Counted from the stretch's first letter, positions 21,261-30,671 are shown. The stretch is 64,000 bases of DNA from an uncultured Synechococcales cyanobacterium (GCA_902806435.1 CADCWO010000212.1:27817-91816); one strand, 5' to 3'. Notes: generated by a model from the sequence alone, not told the origin. Numbers and translations: made by a program.

Positions 21261-22700
21261 ATGAACTTTCTGGACAAAGTAAACGCAGCGATAAAGCAGA
21301 ATCAAAGCCTATTGTGCGTCGGACTTGACCCCAATCCAGAGATGTTGCCTGAGCGTTATTACCAAACAGGAAAGAGGACGGTAGAGACATTAAAGGACTG
21401 GTTGCAGTTTGTTATTGCGGAAACGGCAGATCTAGTTTGTGCCTACAAACCGACGCTGGGATTTTACCAGTCTTTCGGAGTGGAGGGAATAGACCTGCTG
21501 CTGCAGCTCCTCAAGGCTATCCCTACTAGCATTCCAGTGATTTTAGATGCTAAGCACAGTGACCTCAACACGAGCACTGTCTTTGCAGAAACTGTTTTTA
21601 GCCAATGGAAAGTAGATGCAGTCACCCTTTGTTCCTATGCCGGGCAAGACCAGGTAGCTCCTTTTTTGCTTTATCCTGACAAGGCCGTTTTTGTCTTGTG
21701 CCACACCTCAAACCCGTCCGCAATCGCCTTACAGTCCTATCCTTCAGAGGAATCTCCCTTCTATTTGCAAATGGCAAAAGTAGCCAGGACCTGGGGCACC
21801 CCCGACCAATTGGGGTTGGAACTAGGAGCCGCGATGCCGGATGCTTTGGCGCGCATACGGGCGGCTGCACCGGAGCGAGTGCTCTTAATTCGCAGTGTTT
21901 GGGCGCAGAGTAACGACTTGGCGCAAACCCTGGCAGCAGGGTTAAATACCAGTGGTGACGGTTTACTGGTGCCGATTCCTCAAGATTGGCTGGGTAGTGA
22001 ACAACTAGCAGAAAAAACACGAGTATTGCGCGATGAAATGAATGGCGCTAGAACTGCGATCGTCGAGGGAAATTCCAATTGCGAGGTATGGTTCCCAGAT
22101 ATTTGTCTACTCAATCAGCACCGCCATCAAGACTTGATTTTGCAACTTTATGACCTCGGCTGCCTGAGCTTTGGTGAGTTTGTTCAGGCTTCCGGGGAAA
22201 CGTTTCCCTACTACATTGACCTGCGAACCATCATCTCTAATCCGCAAATCTTTCATAAGATTTTGAATGCCTATGCCGATATTCTCAAAGACCTCAGCTT
22301 TGATCGAATTGCTGGTATTCCCTATGGCTCCTTGCCTACTGCGGCTGGTTTAGCGCTGCACCTGCACTGCCCGATGATTTTTCCACGCAAAGAGGTGAAA
22401 GCCCATGGCACTCGCCGCTTAATTGAGGGCCACTTTCAGCCAGGTGAAACAATTGTGGTAGTAGATGACATTTTGATTAGTGGCAAAAGTGCGATGGAGG
22501 GTGCAGAAAAGATCAAATCCACCGGGCTGCACGTCAATGACATTGTGGTATTTATCGACCATGAAAAAGGAGTGAAAGAGAGGCTGCGCAGCAATGGTTA
22601 CCAAGCTCACGCCGTTCTAACCATTTCTGAAATTGCCACAACGCTCCATGCAGCCGGCCGGATCAACGAAGCACAATTGGCGAGCTTAAGCATCCATTGA
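21261..22700 (+). CDS. pyrF: Bifunctional orotidine-5'-phosphate decarboxylase / orotate phosphoribosyltransferase
   Basis: A fusion of the last two steps of UMP synthesis, in the order decarboxylase then transferase, the reverse of the animal and plant UMP synthase. Residues about 1-270 are a PyrF of the type 2 group: LLCVGLDPNPEMLPERY, the catalytic DAKHSDLNTSTVFAETVF with Asp-Lys-x2-Asp, then TLCSYAGQDQVAPFL. Residues about 290-479 are PyrE: IDLRTIISNPQIFHKIL, the lysine-rich FPRKEVKAHGTRRLIEG loop, and the PRPP-binding VVVDDILISGKSAMEG near 400. Both active sites look intact. The fused arrangement is known in cyanobacteria and some other lineages. Confidence 0.93.
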   Translation: MNFLDKVNAAIKQNQSLLCVGLDPNPEMLPERYYQTGKRTVETLKDWLQFVIAETADLVCAYKPTLGFYQSFGVEGIDLLLQLLKAIPTSIPVILDAKHSDLNTSTVFAETVFSQWKVDAVTLCSYAGQDQVAPFLLYPDKAVFVLCHTSNPSAIALQSYPSEESPFYLQMAKVARTWGTPDQLGLELGAAMPDALARIRAAAPERVLLIRSVWAQSNDLAQTLAAGLNTSGDGLLVPIPQDWLGSEQLAEKTRVLRDEMNGARTAIVEGNSNCEVWFPDICLLNQHRHQDLILQLYDLGCLSFGEFVQASGETFPYYIDLRTIISNPQIFHKILNAYADILKDLSFDRIAGIPYGSLPTAAGLALHLHCPMIFPRKEVKAHGTRRLIEGHFQPGETIVVVDDILISGKSAMEGAEKIKSTGLHVNDIVVFIDHEKGVKERLRSNGYQAHAVLTISEIATTLHAAGRINEAQLASLSIH

Positions 22701-22799
22701 GTTTGAAGACCACGCTAAACTACGTTATCAACTCTTCCAGCAGTTAGCTTCCAACACAACAGCTAAACATCCCCAGCAACCCTTCAACGCTATGGCGCG

Positions 22800-23345
22800 T
22801 TAGGATACACCCCGGAGCTTGCAAGTGTTTTCGACCAAGCTCTGGGCAAACTGATCAAACCGTTCAGAGAGTTTCTGATCCAATAATTTTCCATCAGAGC
22901 CAAAAGCTTTCCAGGCTTGAGGGATCGCAATTTGTTCTGGAATTACCCAGCCATGTACCCAGCGGACAATTAGCCGCAAGTCATTCAGGGCATTACTGTT
23001 TGATTGGCCGCCTAGGACGCTAATCAGTCCTGTAACTTTATCAGACAGGTGTTCAAAACTCATCAGATCCAGGGCATTCTTGAGCACCCCACTGGTACTG
23101 CCGTGGTATTCCGGTGTTGCCAGGATTAAGCCGTCTGCTGCTTTAACCGTTGCCTGTAATTTCTCCAGATCTGGGTAGCCAGGGTAGTCATCTCCCCCAT
23201 CACAGAAGGGTAGCGTCATGGTTCGTAAATCGATTACTTCCACTGAGGCACCCATTGCTTCAATCCGCTGGGTAGCAAGATTCAATGCCTGATGCGTATA
23301 GGAGTTAGGCCGTAAGCTACCCGCGATACCAACAATTTTGACCAT
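22800..23345 (-). CDS. NAD(P)H-dependent FMN reductase family protein
   Basis: A 181-residue flavodoxin-fold enzyme. The phosphate loop GIAGSLRPNSYTHQAL binds FMN at the N terminus, and TPEYHGSTSGVLKNALD binds the isoalloxazine side, as in chromate, azo-dye and quinone reductases. It is the last gene of a minus-strand group with a pirin-type dioxygenase (61 bases upstream) and a MarR regulator. This setting suggests a quinone or electrophile stress response. The natural substrate is unknown. Confidence 0.88.
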   Translation of the reverse strand: MVKIVGIAGSLRPNSYTHQALNLATQRIEAMGASVEVIDLRTMTLPFCDGGDDYPGYPDLEKLQATVKAADGLILATPEYHGSTSGVLKNALDLMSFEHLSDKVTGLISVLGGQSNSNALNDLRLIVRWVHGWVIPEQIAIPQAWKAFGSDGKLLDQKLSERFDQFAQSLVENTCKLRGVS

Positions 23346-23406
23346 AACAAAGTTCCTGTATTAGCAATTTAGGCAAGCAGGAGTGATTGCGCACCCCTGC
23401 TATCAT

Positions 23407-24102
23407 TCACGCTAGATCAAACAGCAAGATTTCCGCTGCGCTGTCTGTACTAACTTCTAAGGGTTCTCCAGACACTGCCACCCCGTCCCCCGCTTCCAGG
23501 GTTTGACCGTTCAAAACTGCCGTCCCTTGAGCAACCTGCAACCAAGCATAGCGATTGGGCTTGAGAGTATGGGAAACGCGATCGCCTGCTGCTAGTACCG
23601 AAGTATAGAGATCCACATCCTGATGAATGGTTACAGCGCCCTCACGGCCATCTTTTGCGGCAATCAAGCGGAGTTTGCCTTGTTTTTCGGAAGCTGGAAA
23701 GTTGCGTTGTTCATAGCTTGGCTCTAAGCCTTGCTGGTCAGGCAGAATCCAGATTTGTAAGAGATGCACTGGATCAGTCTGGGAGTGATTAAATTCACTA
23801 TGAGTAATACCTGTTCCCGCACTCATCCGCTGAGCTTCACCGGGAGTAATGACTGCGCCTGTACCCAAGCTATCTTTGTGCTCTAATGCCCCCGCCAGTA
23901 CATAGGTAATAATTTCCATGTTTTGATGGCTGTGGGCACCAAAACCCATCCCTGGCGCTACGTGATCGTCGTTGATCACTCGCAGAGAGCGGAATCCCAT
24001 GTGACGCGGGTCGTAATAGTTGGCAAAGGAAAAGGTGTGATGAGTGTCAAGCCAGCCATGATTGGCATGACCACGCTCGTTGCTGCGTCTTAAGGTAAGC
24101 AT
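23407..24102 (-). CDS. Pirin family protein (YhhW-like quercetinase)
   Basis: A bicupin of 231 residues. The metal-binding residues sit in PGMGFGAHSHQNMEIITYVL, followed by GALEHKDSLG and GEAQRMSAGTGITHSE, all diagnostic of bacterial pirins with quercetin 2,3-dioxygenase activity. ATG 24102 is chosen because GGAGGAC lies just before it; the frame can extend to GTG 24114. The gene lies between a MarR regulator and an FMN reductase. A TTCAATGTTAAA site stands 77 bases upstream of the start. Confidence 0.88.
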   Translation of the reverse strand: MLTLRRSNERGHANHGWLDTHHTFSFANYYDPRHMGFRSLRVINDDHVAPGMGFGAHSHQNMEIITYVLAGALEHKDSLGTGAVITPGEAQRMSAGTGITHSEFNHSQTDPVHLLQIWILPDQQGLEPSYEQRNFPASEKQGKLRLIAAKDGREGAVTIHQDVDLYTSVLAAGDRVSHTLKPNRYAWLQVAQGTAVLNGQTLEAGDGVAVSGEPLEVSTDSAAEILLFDLA

Positions 24103-24178
24103 TTTGTCCTCCACAGGGTTGACGGGAAGTGATCTGCTTCCAGTTATCGTTCTCTACTAACAGTTTAGACTAAAATCA

Positions 24179-24190
24179 TTCAATGTTAAA
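24179..24190. promoter_or_regulatory. Candidate MarR operator upstream of the pirin gene
   Basis: TTCAATGTTAAA fits a TTnAAnnTTnAA imperfect palindrome of the kind bound by MarR-type dimers. It lies in the 120-base gap between marR and the pirin gene. A near-identical word, TTCAATGTTAAC, occurs ahead of marR at 24768-24779. The match between the two gaps is seen directly; binding is inferred. Confidence 0.45.
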
Positions 24191-24222
24191 TCAATTTGCC
24201 GATCAAAATAGGGCGGGTTTCC

Positions 24223-24669
24223 CTACTCTCGCTTCCCCAATTGGCGGCATAGCCGACCAAGTTCTTCCTGCTCTGACTCCGTAAGGCTGCTCATTTCCGC
24301 CAGCACGGCTGCAACATGGGTTGGAAAAAGATTCTGAATGAGTTGCTCACCTTCTGGCGTTAGGCAAACGGTAATGCAGCGACGGTCCTCTGCTTGGCGA
24401 TCGCGTTTAACCAGTCCCCGTTTTTCTAGGTTGTCAATCACCATCGTGATATTGCCACCGCTTTTGAGCAGTTTCTCTGCCAGCTGCCGCTGCATGAGCG
24501 GCCCCAAGTGCAGTAAGGCTTCTAAAACCCCAAACTGGCTAGCGGTTAATCCTGTTGTTGCTAAGTGGCGATGAATCCGATTGGAGACAGACTCAGTTGC
24601 CCGTACCAACTTGATGTAGGTAGCCAAAGCCTGGATTTCAGCTTTTGTTCCCTGATATTGAGTTCCCAT
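24223..24669 (-). CDS. MarR family transcriptional regulator
   Basis: A 148-residue winged-helix regulator. The DNA-binding part reads TASQFGVLEALLHLGPLMQRQLAEKLLKSGGNIT (in two joined helices), with the wing RGLVKRDRQAEDRRC and the LTPEGEQLI region typical of MarR. The fold acts as a dimer and is usually a repressor released by phenolic or oxidising ligands. It precedes the pirin and FMN-reductase genes on the same strand, which are its likely targets together with itself. No conserved redox-sensing cysteine near the N terminus (as in OhrR) is visible, so ligand binding is the likelier mode of sensing. Confidence 0.88.
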   Translation of the reverse strand: MGTQYQGTKAEIQALATYIKLVRATESVSNRIHRHLATTGLTASQFGVLEALLHLGPLMQRQLAEKLLKSGGNITMVIDNLEKRGLVKRDRQAEDRRCITVCLTPEGEQLIQNLFPTHVAAVLAEMSSLTESEQEELGRLCRQLGKRE

Positions 24670-25108
24670 CTATAAACGTTTTAGATTAATGTCAGTCCGA
24701 ACAGCAGAGTAACCTCTTAGATCTCCTCTAAAAGAGATAGAGCAGATTTTTGTTAGATGTCAAACTATTCAATGTTAACTTATTTTTAGATGAGGCTACT
24801 CAATGTCTCAAGTCATGTGCACCTACTTGAAGTTGTTAGTGGAGGTGTAATTGAGCAGCTATCTGGACAGAGGCAATCCTTGTCTTGGATGGCGTTGAAC
24901 TGAAGGTGACTGTAGCGCAGGTGGCTGATTGGCTGAAAATGAGCCAATAGTAAGCTATCAAGATGATTAACTGCCGACAAAAGCTTTCAGGTAAGGAAGA
25001 TCGCCTTCATCACCCTCATCCTACGGCACCAAATAGCTGGTTCATTATCAGCTGACTTGCAATCTGTCCCTAGTCAGCTTATTCGTTAGGTGTTAACGAG
25101 GCTTGAGC
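24670..25108. other. Gene-free stretch upstream of marR
   Basis: Apart from the candidate operator at 24768-24779 I see no gene, RNA or repeat. A short piece at about 24885-24950 (+) reads LDGVELKVTVAQVADWLKMSQ before a stop. It could be a scrap of a decayed gene, but is too short to judge. Confidence 0.4.
24768..24779. promoter_or_regulatory. Candidate MarR operator upstream of marR
   Basis: TTCAATGTTAAC shares eleven of twelve bases with the site before the pirin gene (24179-24190). It lies about 100 bases upstream of the marR start in an AT-rich patch, which fits autoregulation. Confidence 0.4.
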
Positions 25109-26107
25109 TTAGGGCTGCAGACTTTTTACTTCTTCATCCGCTTCCACCTGCGATCGCAACTGCTGGTTCTTCTGGTCAATGGTTCTCAGTTCGCTCAAGC
25201 GGGCAAAAATCATCCCTAAGAAATCTTCCGCATCCGGAAGTTGTTCAACGGCGCACGAGGTTTCCAACTCAATTTCCACCATCTTGATCGTACGGACATA
25301 CTGGTCAATCAAGTGCTGCTCTTGGGTAAGTTGGGGCTCCAAGAGCGCGATCGCTCGGCTCACTTTCTCAATCCGTTTGGCATACAGGTCTGCGCCGACA
25401 TCCACCATCTTCTGATTCAGTGATATAAGCTGGCGGACCCGCTCTTGGTTAGTGCTGTATTTTTGTTGGAGTTCTGCTAGTCGCTGCTGCAATTCAACTT
25501 TTTCTCCCAGCAGCTTTTGCTCAGCTATCAGGCGCAACCGTTGGCTGGCGTCGATTTTGGCTTTAGAACTTCTCAGCTTGGCAACTATCACGCTAACTAC
25601 AGGCATACTACCAATAGCTGTCAGCATGGCAACGGGAAATTCCACCCCATTAGGCAGTAATACCAGCAGCAGAGGAATCCCGGAGAGAAAACTTAGCTTG
25701 ACAGCTAAGCTTAAAGCAGGGCGCTCAGGGGAGGATAATCGATAGGTTTTGCCGGTTGTATGATTTGTCACTGCAATCAGGGATTCGCGCACCTCAGCGC
25801 GCAACGTGTACAGAAAAGAGACGCGATCCCCTGGATGAACGGGTAGCCAATCTTCTTGGCCCTGTGTTGAATACTGCAACTGCACTTCCTGCGGTGTACT
25901 GAGGCGAAATTCGTACTTTCGTCGATAGCGCTGCGGCAGGCGGGGTAGACTTCGTACGGGTTCCACCTCTGATACTCGTGCGGTAACGCTGCCATAAATA
26001 GCTTCAAACTTGTACCAGCAGGAAGCGCAGATGGCCTGAAGTGTTCCATCACTGCCAATATTCCCAATTGGAGCAGAACAGGCAGGGCAGTGGATCAAGA
26101 TGGACAT
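25109..26107 (-). CDS. Hypothetical membrane protein with N-terminal zinc ribbon and C-terminal coiled coil
   Basis: Not a family I can name. From ATG 26107 the protein of 332 residues begins ILIHCPACSAPIG with a partner CASCWYKF, a four-cysteine zinc ribbon. A basic stretch and a beta-rich segment (YEFRLSTPQEVQLQYS) follow. Two hydrophobic helices around SFLSGIPLLLVLLPNGV and MLTAIGSMPVVSVIVA form a membrane hairpin. The last 140 residues are a long coiled coil rich in Gln, Glu and Leu. An upstream TTG at 26164 would add 19 residues. Its start region is five bases from the end of the VOC gene, so they are probably co-transcribed. Confidence 0.7.
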   Translation of the reverse strand: MSILIHCPACSAPIGNIGSDGTLQAICASCWYKFEAIYGSVTARVSEVEPVRSLPRLPQRYRRKYEFRLSTPQEVQLQYSTQGQEDWLPVHPGDRVSFLYTLRAEVRESLIAVTNHTTGKTYRLSSPERPALSLAVKLSFLSGIPLLLVLLPNGVEFPVAMLTAIGSMPVVSVIVAKLRSSKAKIDASQRLRLIAEQKLLGEKVELQQRLAELQQKYSTNQERVRQLISLNQKMVDVGADLYAKRIEKVSRAIALLEPQLTQEQHLIDQYVRTIKMVEIELETSCAVEQLPDAEDFLGMIFARLSELRTIDQKNQQLRSQVEADEEVKSLQP

Positions 26108-26169
26108 AGCAGCAGGACTAGATGCTTCCTTTTTATTGTGCTGGCGATTGCCAAACAATGCCAAACCAA

Positions 26170-26553
26170 CTACTGCTGGGCTCCACCTGCGAATACTCCC
26201 AACTCAATCACATTCCCCTCCGGGTCCTGCGTAAACAAAGCGGGACGACCAGAAGCACTCATTTGGACTGCATATCCTTCTGCTTCCAAGCGGATTTTAA
26301 GAATTTCTAGGTCAGTCACAGCAAAAGCCAAGTGACGATTTTGGCCTAGCTTCTCCCGATTGACTTCACTATGTGGCACCGTGGGGCAAGCGATCAGGTG
26401 AAATTGAAATTCTCCTACCTGATACCAAGCGCCAGGATATTTCAGGTTACGTTCGATCTCGGGCAGCCCCAACACCGTGCCATAAAAATGCTGAGCCTGC
26501 TCTAAGTTAGTGACCAAAAGTGCAGCATGCAGAAACTTGGTGATTGGCATCAT
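26170..26553 (-). CDS. VOC family (glyoxalase/dioxygenase fold) protein
   Basis: About 127 residues of paired beta-alpha-beta-beta-beta modules. The first module starts FLHAALLVTNLEQAQHFYGTVLGLPE and the second LAFAVTDLEILKIRLEAEG. The end FTQDPEGNVIELG carries the metal-ligand Glu typical of vicinal-oxygen-chelate enzymes. His in the first strand (FLHAAL) and His in RHLAF are probable ligands. ATG 26553 (or 26550) is preferred to the frame's first codon at 26613, which would overlap the preceding gene and add a non-conserved N terminus. The substrate is unknown. It lies between ydcF-like and zinc-ribbon genes on the same strand. Confidence 0.83.
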   Translation of the reverse strand: MMPITKFLHAALLVTNLEQAQHFYGTVLGLPEIERNLKYPGAWYQVGEFQFHLIACPTVPHSEVNREKLGQNRHLAFAVTDLEILKIRLEAEGYAVQMSASGRPALFTQDPEGNVIELGVFAGGAQQ

Positions 26554-26581
26554 TGTTTTATTGAAGCATCGGGGCTGGGAG

Positions 26582-27364
26582 CTATGAATGATTAGATGCT
26601 TCTGATAGCGCACCGGGCTGAGGATAATTCAGCTCTGAAGAGCGCTGGGGAAGAAACCGCCCCTGTAAAGCATATTTAATCAATCCCATATATTCAGAAA
26701 CCACTTTCAGGGCTTTTTCCTCTTGAGCCAGGTTAGAGGGGAGAGGAATAGCATGGGGGATAACCCGAAACCCTAAGCTGCGGAAGGTCAACAGCGATCG
26801 CAACATATGGGGTGAGTCAGTGACCAGCAAAATTTTATGGATACCCTGAGGTTGAAGCACTGCTGCGGTGAACTGAGCATTTTCCTCTGTGGTTTGAGAG
26901 CAGTTCTCGTCATCTAGTGCCTGAGCGGGAATGCCTTTTGCCCTTAGTAACTGAACAATCTGAGGAGCATCTCCTCTACCGCTAGCAAAAACTAGAGGGC
27001 TCCGATCGGCCTGCCAAAGAGCAGCAGTAACTTCGACACGAGACTCTCTCAGTTCTTCGCCTCGACCTAACACAACGATTGCATTGGTTGTTTCACCAGA
27101 ATCCGCCGGCAGCAAACCAATTAGCCCTTCATTGGCTACGGCAATCGCTGGCGGCAAAAAGGCAGTACAGTATGTCAGCAAAAAAAAGGCCCCCAAACTG
27201 CTGATGAAACGTTTCCAGCGCACTCCACGAATCATCCAGGGAAGTATGCTCCATGCTAACAAGGGCATTACTACCAGTGGAGGTGTGATCAGCCAGCTGG
27301 CCAGCATCCCCTTCAGGAAAAGCCAATGGCTAGGTGGGCGATTGCATAAAGCTGGATCAAGCAT
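26582..27364 (-). CDS. YdcF/SanA family (DUF218) membrane-anchored protein
   Basis: A 260-residue protein with two N-terminal membrane helices (about 21-48 and 54-75) followed by a periplasmic DUF218 domain. That domain shows NAIVVLGRG near 92, a central ASGRGDAPQIVQLL, the conserved acidic NCSQTTEENAQFT, and ILLVTDSPHMLRSLLTFRS. This layout is shared with ElyC and SanA, which act in envelope and peptidoglycan-precursor homeostasis; the catalytic role of the domain is uncertain. It is transcribed after a VanZ-like gene and before a VOC gene. Confidence 0.88.
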   Translation of the reverse strand: MLDPALCNRPPSHWLFLKGMLASWLITPPLVVMPLLAWSILPWMIRGVRWKRFISSLGAFFLLTYCTAFLPPAIAVANEGLIGLLPADSGETTNAIVVLGRGEELRESRVEVTAALWQADRSPLVFASGRGDAPQIVQLLRAKGIPAQALDDENCSQTTEENAQFTAAVLQPQGIHKILLVTDSPHMLRSLLTFRSLGFRVIPHAIPLPSNLAQEEKALKVVSEYMGLIKYALQGRFLPQRSSELNYPQPGALSEASNHS

Positions 27365-27468
27365 GGCAGTTAACTCAGCAAGAAGAGGTGCGTAGCCGAA
27401 AGACCGGGTATATCAGTGCTGAGCAGAAGTCTACAGCCATAGTTATAGATATACATCCTCGTCATTAC

Positions 27469-27945
27469 TTAGTGACCAACACCGGGTGATCCAACGCTTT
27501 GCGGATGTAGAGATAACCTTTTAAGTAGCAAAATTGCTATCAGTCCACCCAAAGCATCAATCAGCACATCGGTTAGCATTGCTTGCCGTCCCGGGACAAA
27601 GACCTGGTGGAACTCATCTGTAAAAGCGTAAAGGGTGGAGCAGACTAAGGCTAACCAAAGGGCGCGCTGCTGAGGTTGCTGGAGACCAAGGCTCAATGCT
27701 AAGTAGCCCAAACAGGCGAGAACAGCGTACTCTGTAAAGTGGGAAAGCTTGCGGATTAAAAAGTTGAGTAATTCCAGCTGCTGCAAAGATAATATTTTCA
27801 GTAAGCCGGGATTGGCAGCATTGAGCAGAACCTCAATCAAGTTGCGAGTGTGGGCACCGCCCCAGGCTTGGGTAGAAAAATGAAAGATTAATCTCATCCA
27901 GCCTAGGGAGGCTAGAACAAGTCCTAGTCGTGCAATCACTCCCAT
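27469..27945 (-). CDS. VanZ-like family protein
   Basis: A 158-residue integral membrane protein with four predicted helices. VanZ-family marks are the N-terminal LGWMRLIFHFSTQ, KLSHFTEYAVLACLGYLAL, and YAFTDEFHQVFVPGRQAMLTDV with its conserved acidic and His residues. These proteins are widespread; some modulate teicoplanin resistance, but the activity is unknown. It is the first gene of a minus-strand run with the YdcF-type, VOC and zinc-ribbon genes. Confidence 0.85.
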   Translation of the reverse strand: MGVIARLGLVLASLGWMRLIFHFSTQAWGGAHTRNLIEVLLNAANPGLLKILSLQQLELLNFLIRKLSHFTEYAVLACLGYLALSLGLQQPQQRALWLALVCSTLYAFTDEFHQVFVPGRQAMLTDVLIDALGGLIAILLLKRLSLHPQSVGSPGVGH

Positions 27946-28102
27946 AATTTTCCTCCACCACCAAGACTGCCAGTCTAGCAGGGGAGTTGGCTAATGTTTA
28001 AGCCCTAGCAGTTTATTTCAACGTTAAAATTCCCCAGGTGGCTAGTGCTTTAACTATCTACGCTCTATAACAGTCCTGATCAAAACTCTCAACCAGAACC
28101 CT

Positions 28103-28936
28103 ATGCCAGTCGAATGGAAGCCTGCCAAAACATACGAGGATATTCTTTACTACAAAGCCGGTGGTATCGCTAAAATCACCATCAATCGGCCAGAAAAGCG
28201 CAATGCCTTCCGGCCAAAAACGGTTTTTGAACTCTATGACGCCTTTGCCGATGCCCGTGAAGATCAAACGATTGGGGTTGTTCTATTAACCGGAGCCGGA
28301 CCTCATACCGATGGCAAGTATGCCTTCTGCGCTGGCGGCGATCAAAGCGTACGGGCAGAGGCAGGCTATGTCGGAGAGGATGGTGTACCCCGATTAAATG
28401 TGCTGGATTTACAACGCCTGATTCGCTCCATGCCAAAAGTAGTGATTGCTTTGGTTGCCGGCTATGCAATTGGGGGTGGTCATGTACTCCATATTCTCTG
28501 TGACTTAACCATTGCTGCCGACAATGCAATTTTTGGGCAAACGGGTCCCAAGGTCGGCAGTTTTGACGCTGGTTTTGGGGCCAGCTATTTGGCAAGGATT
28601 GTCGGGCAAAAAAAAGCACGAGAAATCTGGTATCTTTGTCGCCAGTACAATGCTACCCAAGCCTTGGAAATGGGACTGGTTAACTGTGTTGTCTCCGTTG
28701 AGCACTTAGAGGCTGAAGGTATCCAGTGGGCCTCAGAAATTTTACAAAAAAGCCCTCTCTCTATTCGGTGCCTTAAGGCGGCTTTTAATGCCGATTGTGA
28801 CGGCCAAGCTGGGCTGCAAGAATTAGCAGGAAATGCCACCTTGCTTTACTACATGAGTCAAGAAAGTGCTGAAGGTAAAAATGCTTTTCTAGAGAAACGA
28901 GACCCGCAGTTTAACCAATTTCCATGGCTGCCCTAG
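28103..28936 (+). CDS. menB: 1,4-dihydroxy-2-naphthoyl-CoA synthase
   Basis: MenB closes the second ring of the naphthoquinone head group. In cyanobacteria this serves phylloquinone, the electron carrier of photosystem I. The 277-residue crotonase-fold protein shows [17 protein letters not shown], the oxyanion loop [28 protein letters not shown], the active-site [20 protein letters not shown], and the [14 protein letters not shown] tail diagnostic of MenB. ATG 28103 gives the normal length. Its last 26 bases overlap the end of a convergent small gene. No other men genes are nearby. Confidence 0.95.
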   Translation: MPVEWKPAKTYEDILYYKAGGIAKITINRPEKRNAFRPKTVFELYDAFADAREDQTIGVVLLTGAGPHTDGKYAFCAGGDQSVRAEAGYVGEDGVPRLNVLDLQRLIRSMPKVVIALVAGYAIGGGHVLHILCDLTIAADNAIFGQTGPKVGSFDAGFGASYLARIVGQKKAREIWYLCRQYNATQALEMGLVNCVVSVEHLEAEGIQWASEILQKSPLSIRCLKAAFNADCDGQAGLQELAGNATLLYYMSQESAEGKNAFLEKRDPQFNQFPWLP

Positions 28937-29249
28937 TAGATTTGACCGGAAGTGGCTTTGGAATTGCTAGTTCCGGATCGCGCTTAGCTAACTGTTCGAT
29001 TACTAACTTTTGTGACGGCACCAGTTCAATTGGTCGAGCAATCTGAAGACTTTCTGACTGGGGCATCCTCTGCGCCAGCCTTGAGTGTGATGTAGTAAAG
29101 GGAGGAGCAGACCTAGAGCAGGCTTGCCAGCTTCCTCGCACTAGAACCCCAAGTAGCTGACAATCACCGCCGCGTCTTCCCTCCGGCTTAAAGTACTTGC
29201 AATGACGGCAGCTGGTAGCCATGGTACTTAATGTTTGAGTTGTAAACAT
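28911..29249 (-). CDS. Small cysteine-rich protein of a conserved cyanobacterial type
   Basis: A 112-residue protein with [18 protein letters not shown] followed by a fourth cysteine in SWQACSRS. The Cys-x2-Cys-x12-Cys spacing, with a further Cys, suggests a small metal site. I have seen similar unnamed proteins in cyanobacteria, but know no function. The rest is a proline- and basic-rich tail without clear fold. The start may be ATG 29249 or the internal ATG 29222 (MATSCRHCK). The 3' end overlaps menB by 26 bases on the opposite strand. Confidence 0.65.
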   Translation of the reverse strand: MFTTQTLSTMATSCRHCKYFKPEGRRGGDCQLLGVLVRGSWQACSRSAPPFTTSHSRLAQRMPQSESLQIARPIELVPSQKLVIEQLAKRDPELAIPKPLPVKSTRAAMEIG

Positions 29250-29552
29250 TTATAAAGAAGACATAAGCTTACTCTCATATTAGTTTTTGTAATTCGATCG
29301 AAAACAATAGGTTATACATTTCAAAGGCTTAGCCCATGGAAGTTCCAGCAATCTACCCAGGGTTAAGCAACTTTATAATCTCTTCAGATTTACGGGCTGC
29401 TTCTAAACCTATTGGGGATCAAGCCAATTCGTAGACTGAATAAGCTCAAAACCTTCAACCTGATGAGTAGAGAGTAGATACATACTTCGATTAATGGTCG
29501 CTGGCTTGATTAGCAACCGTTAGCGTCACCGGAGCCAAAATCAAGCCCTAAC
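29250..29552. other. Gene-free stretch between the Cys-rich gene and proB
   Basis: About 300 AT-rich bases. No gene, RNA or terminator was recognised on either strand. Confidence 0.4.
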
Positions 29553-30671
29553 TTAACTGCCCAAAGCCAGGTTGTCCCGGTGGATTACGGTTTCAGCGCC
29601 GGCATATCCTAAGATCACGGCAATCTCTTCCGAACGCCGGCCTTGGACTTGTTTTAACTCTGTACTACTGTAATTAACTAGGCCTCTAGCAATTTGACGA
29701 CCTGTCGCATCGCACAACTGCACAGCATCTTGGCAGTGAAAGTCTCCTTCAACCCGGGTAATACCCGCTGCCAACAAAGACTTCCCCAACTTGGAAATTG
29801 CTTCTACGGCTCCATTGTCTAAGTACAACTTTCCCCTAGGAACTAAGGTGTGGGCAATCCAACGTTTACGGGCGTTGATGGGTTGGGGTTGAGGTTCAAA
29901 CTGGGTTCCTAATGCTTCCCCAGCCAGAATTCTTGGGATATTGCGGGGCGACTGCCCCTCGGTAATCACGGTTCGCACTCCTGAGCCTGTGGCAATCTGC
30001 GCGGCTGCAATCTTTGTTGCCATCCCCCCTGTTCCCCACTGAGAACCACCTGTCCCCGCCTGCACGTTGAGTTCAGCCAGTTGCTCCATTCGGCTGACTA
30101 GATGAATCGGTTGGGCATCCGGTTGGCTGCGAGGATCAGCGGAATAAAGCCGATCCACATCCGTCAGTAAAAATAGCCACTCCGCTTCCACAAGACTAGC
30201 AACCAAGGCTGAGAGCGTATCGTTATCCCCAAATTTCAGTTCGTCCACCGCTACTGTGTCGTTCTCATTCACGATCGGGATTACCCCTAAGCGCAGTAGT
30301 TCTTGAAAAGTGTTGTAAGCGTTCAGGTAGCGGCTTCGCTGCACCAAGTCACTACGAGTCAGCAAGATCTGAGCGATCGGTTGCTGTAAGGTAGTAAAAA
30401 AGTCGTCATAGACCCGCATCAGCCGCCCTTGGCCAACTGCAGCTACTGCCTGTTTCAAAGCGATCGTCCGAGGCCGGGCGAGTCCTAAACGGGAGCAACC
30501 AACGCCCACCGCACCAGAAGAAACCAATACCACCCGATAACCCTGCTGTCGAAGTTCACTTAAAACCTCAACCAACGAGGCAATGGTCGAAAGTGCAAGA
30601 TGTCCCGTCTGGGGGTTGGTGAGGCTAGAGGTACCAATCTTAACAACAAGAGTTTGGGCCATCCCAATCAA
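29553..30671 (-). CDS. proB: Glutamate 5-kinase
   Basis: First enzyme of proline synthesis, making gamma-glutamyl phosphate. The 372-residue protein has the amino-acid-kinase domain ([11 protein letters not shown] at the start, [35 protein letters not shown] in two joined motifs, [33 protein letters not shown]). A C-terminal PUA domain from about 275 ([20 protein letters not shown]) follows. Both are usual for ProB, and the PUA domain is linked to feedback control by proline. Divergently transcribed from the SLBB export gene; proA is not in the window. Confidence 0.96.
   Translation of the reverse strand: MIGMAQTLVVKIGTSSLTNPQTGHLALSTIASLVEVLSELRQQGYRVVLVSSGAVGVGCSRLGLARPRTIALKQAVAAVGQGRLMRVYDDFFTTLQQPIAQILLTRSDLVQRSRYLNAYNTFQELLRLGVIPIVNENDTVAVDELKFGDNDTLSALVASLVEAEWLFLLTDVDRLYSADPRSQPDAQPIHLVSRMEQLAELNVQAGTGGSQWGTGGMATKIAAAQIATGSGVRTVITEGQSPRNIPRILAGEALGTQFEPQPQPINARKRWIAHTLVPRGKLYLDNGAVEAISKLGKSLLAAGITRVEGDFHCQDAVQLCDATGRQIARGLVNYSSTELKQVQGRRSEEIAVILGYAGAETVIHRDNLALGS

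Noticed and set aside
24885..24950. A possible helix-turn-helix scrap in the gap upstream of marR
   Set aside because: Only about 21 residues before a stop and no supporting context.
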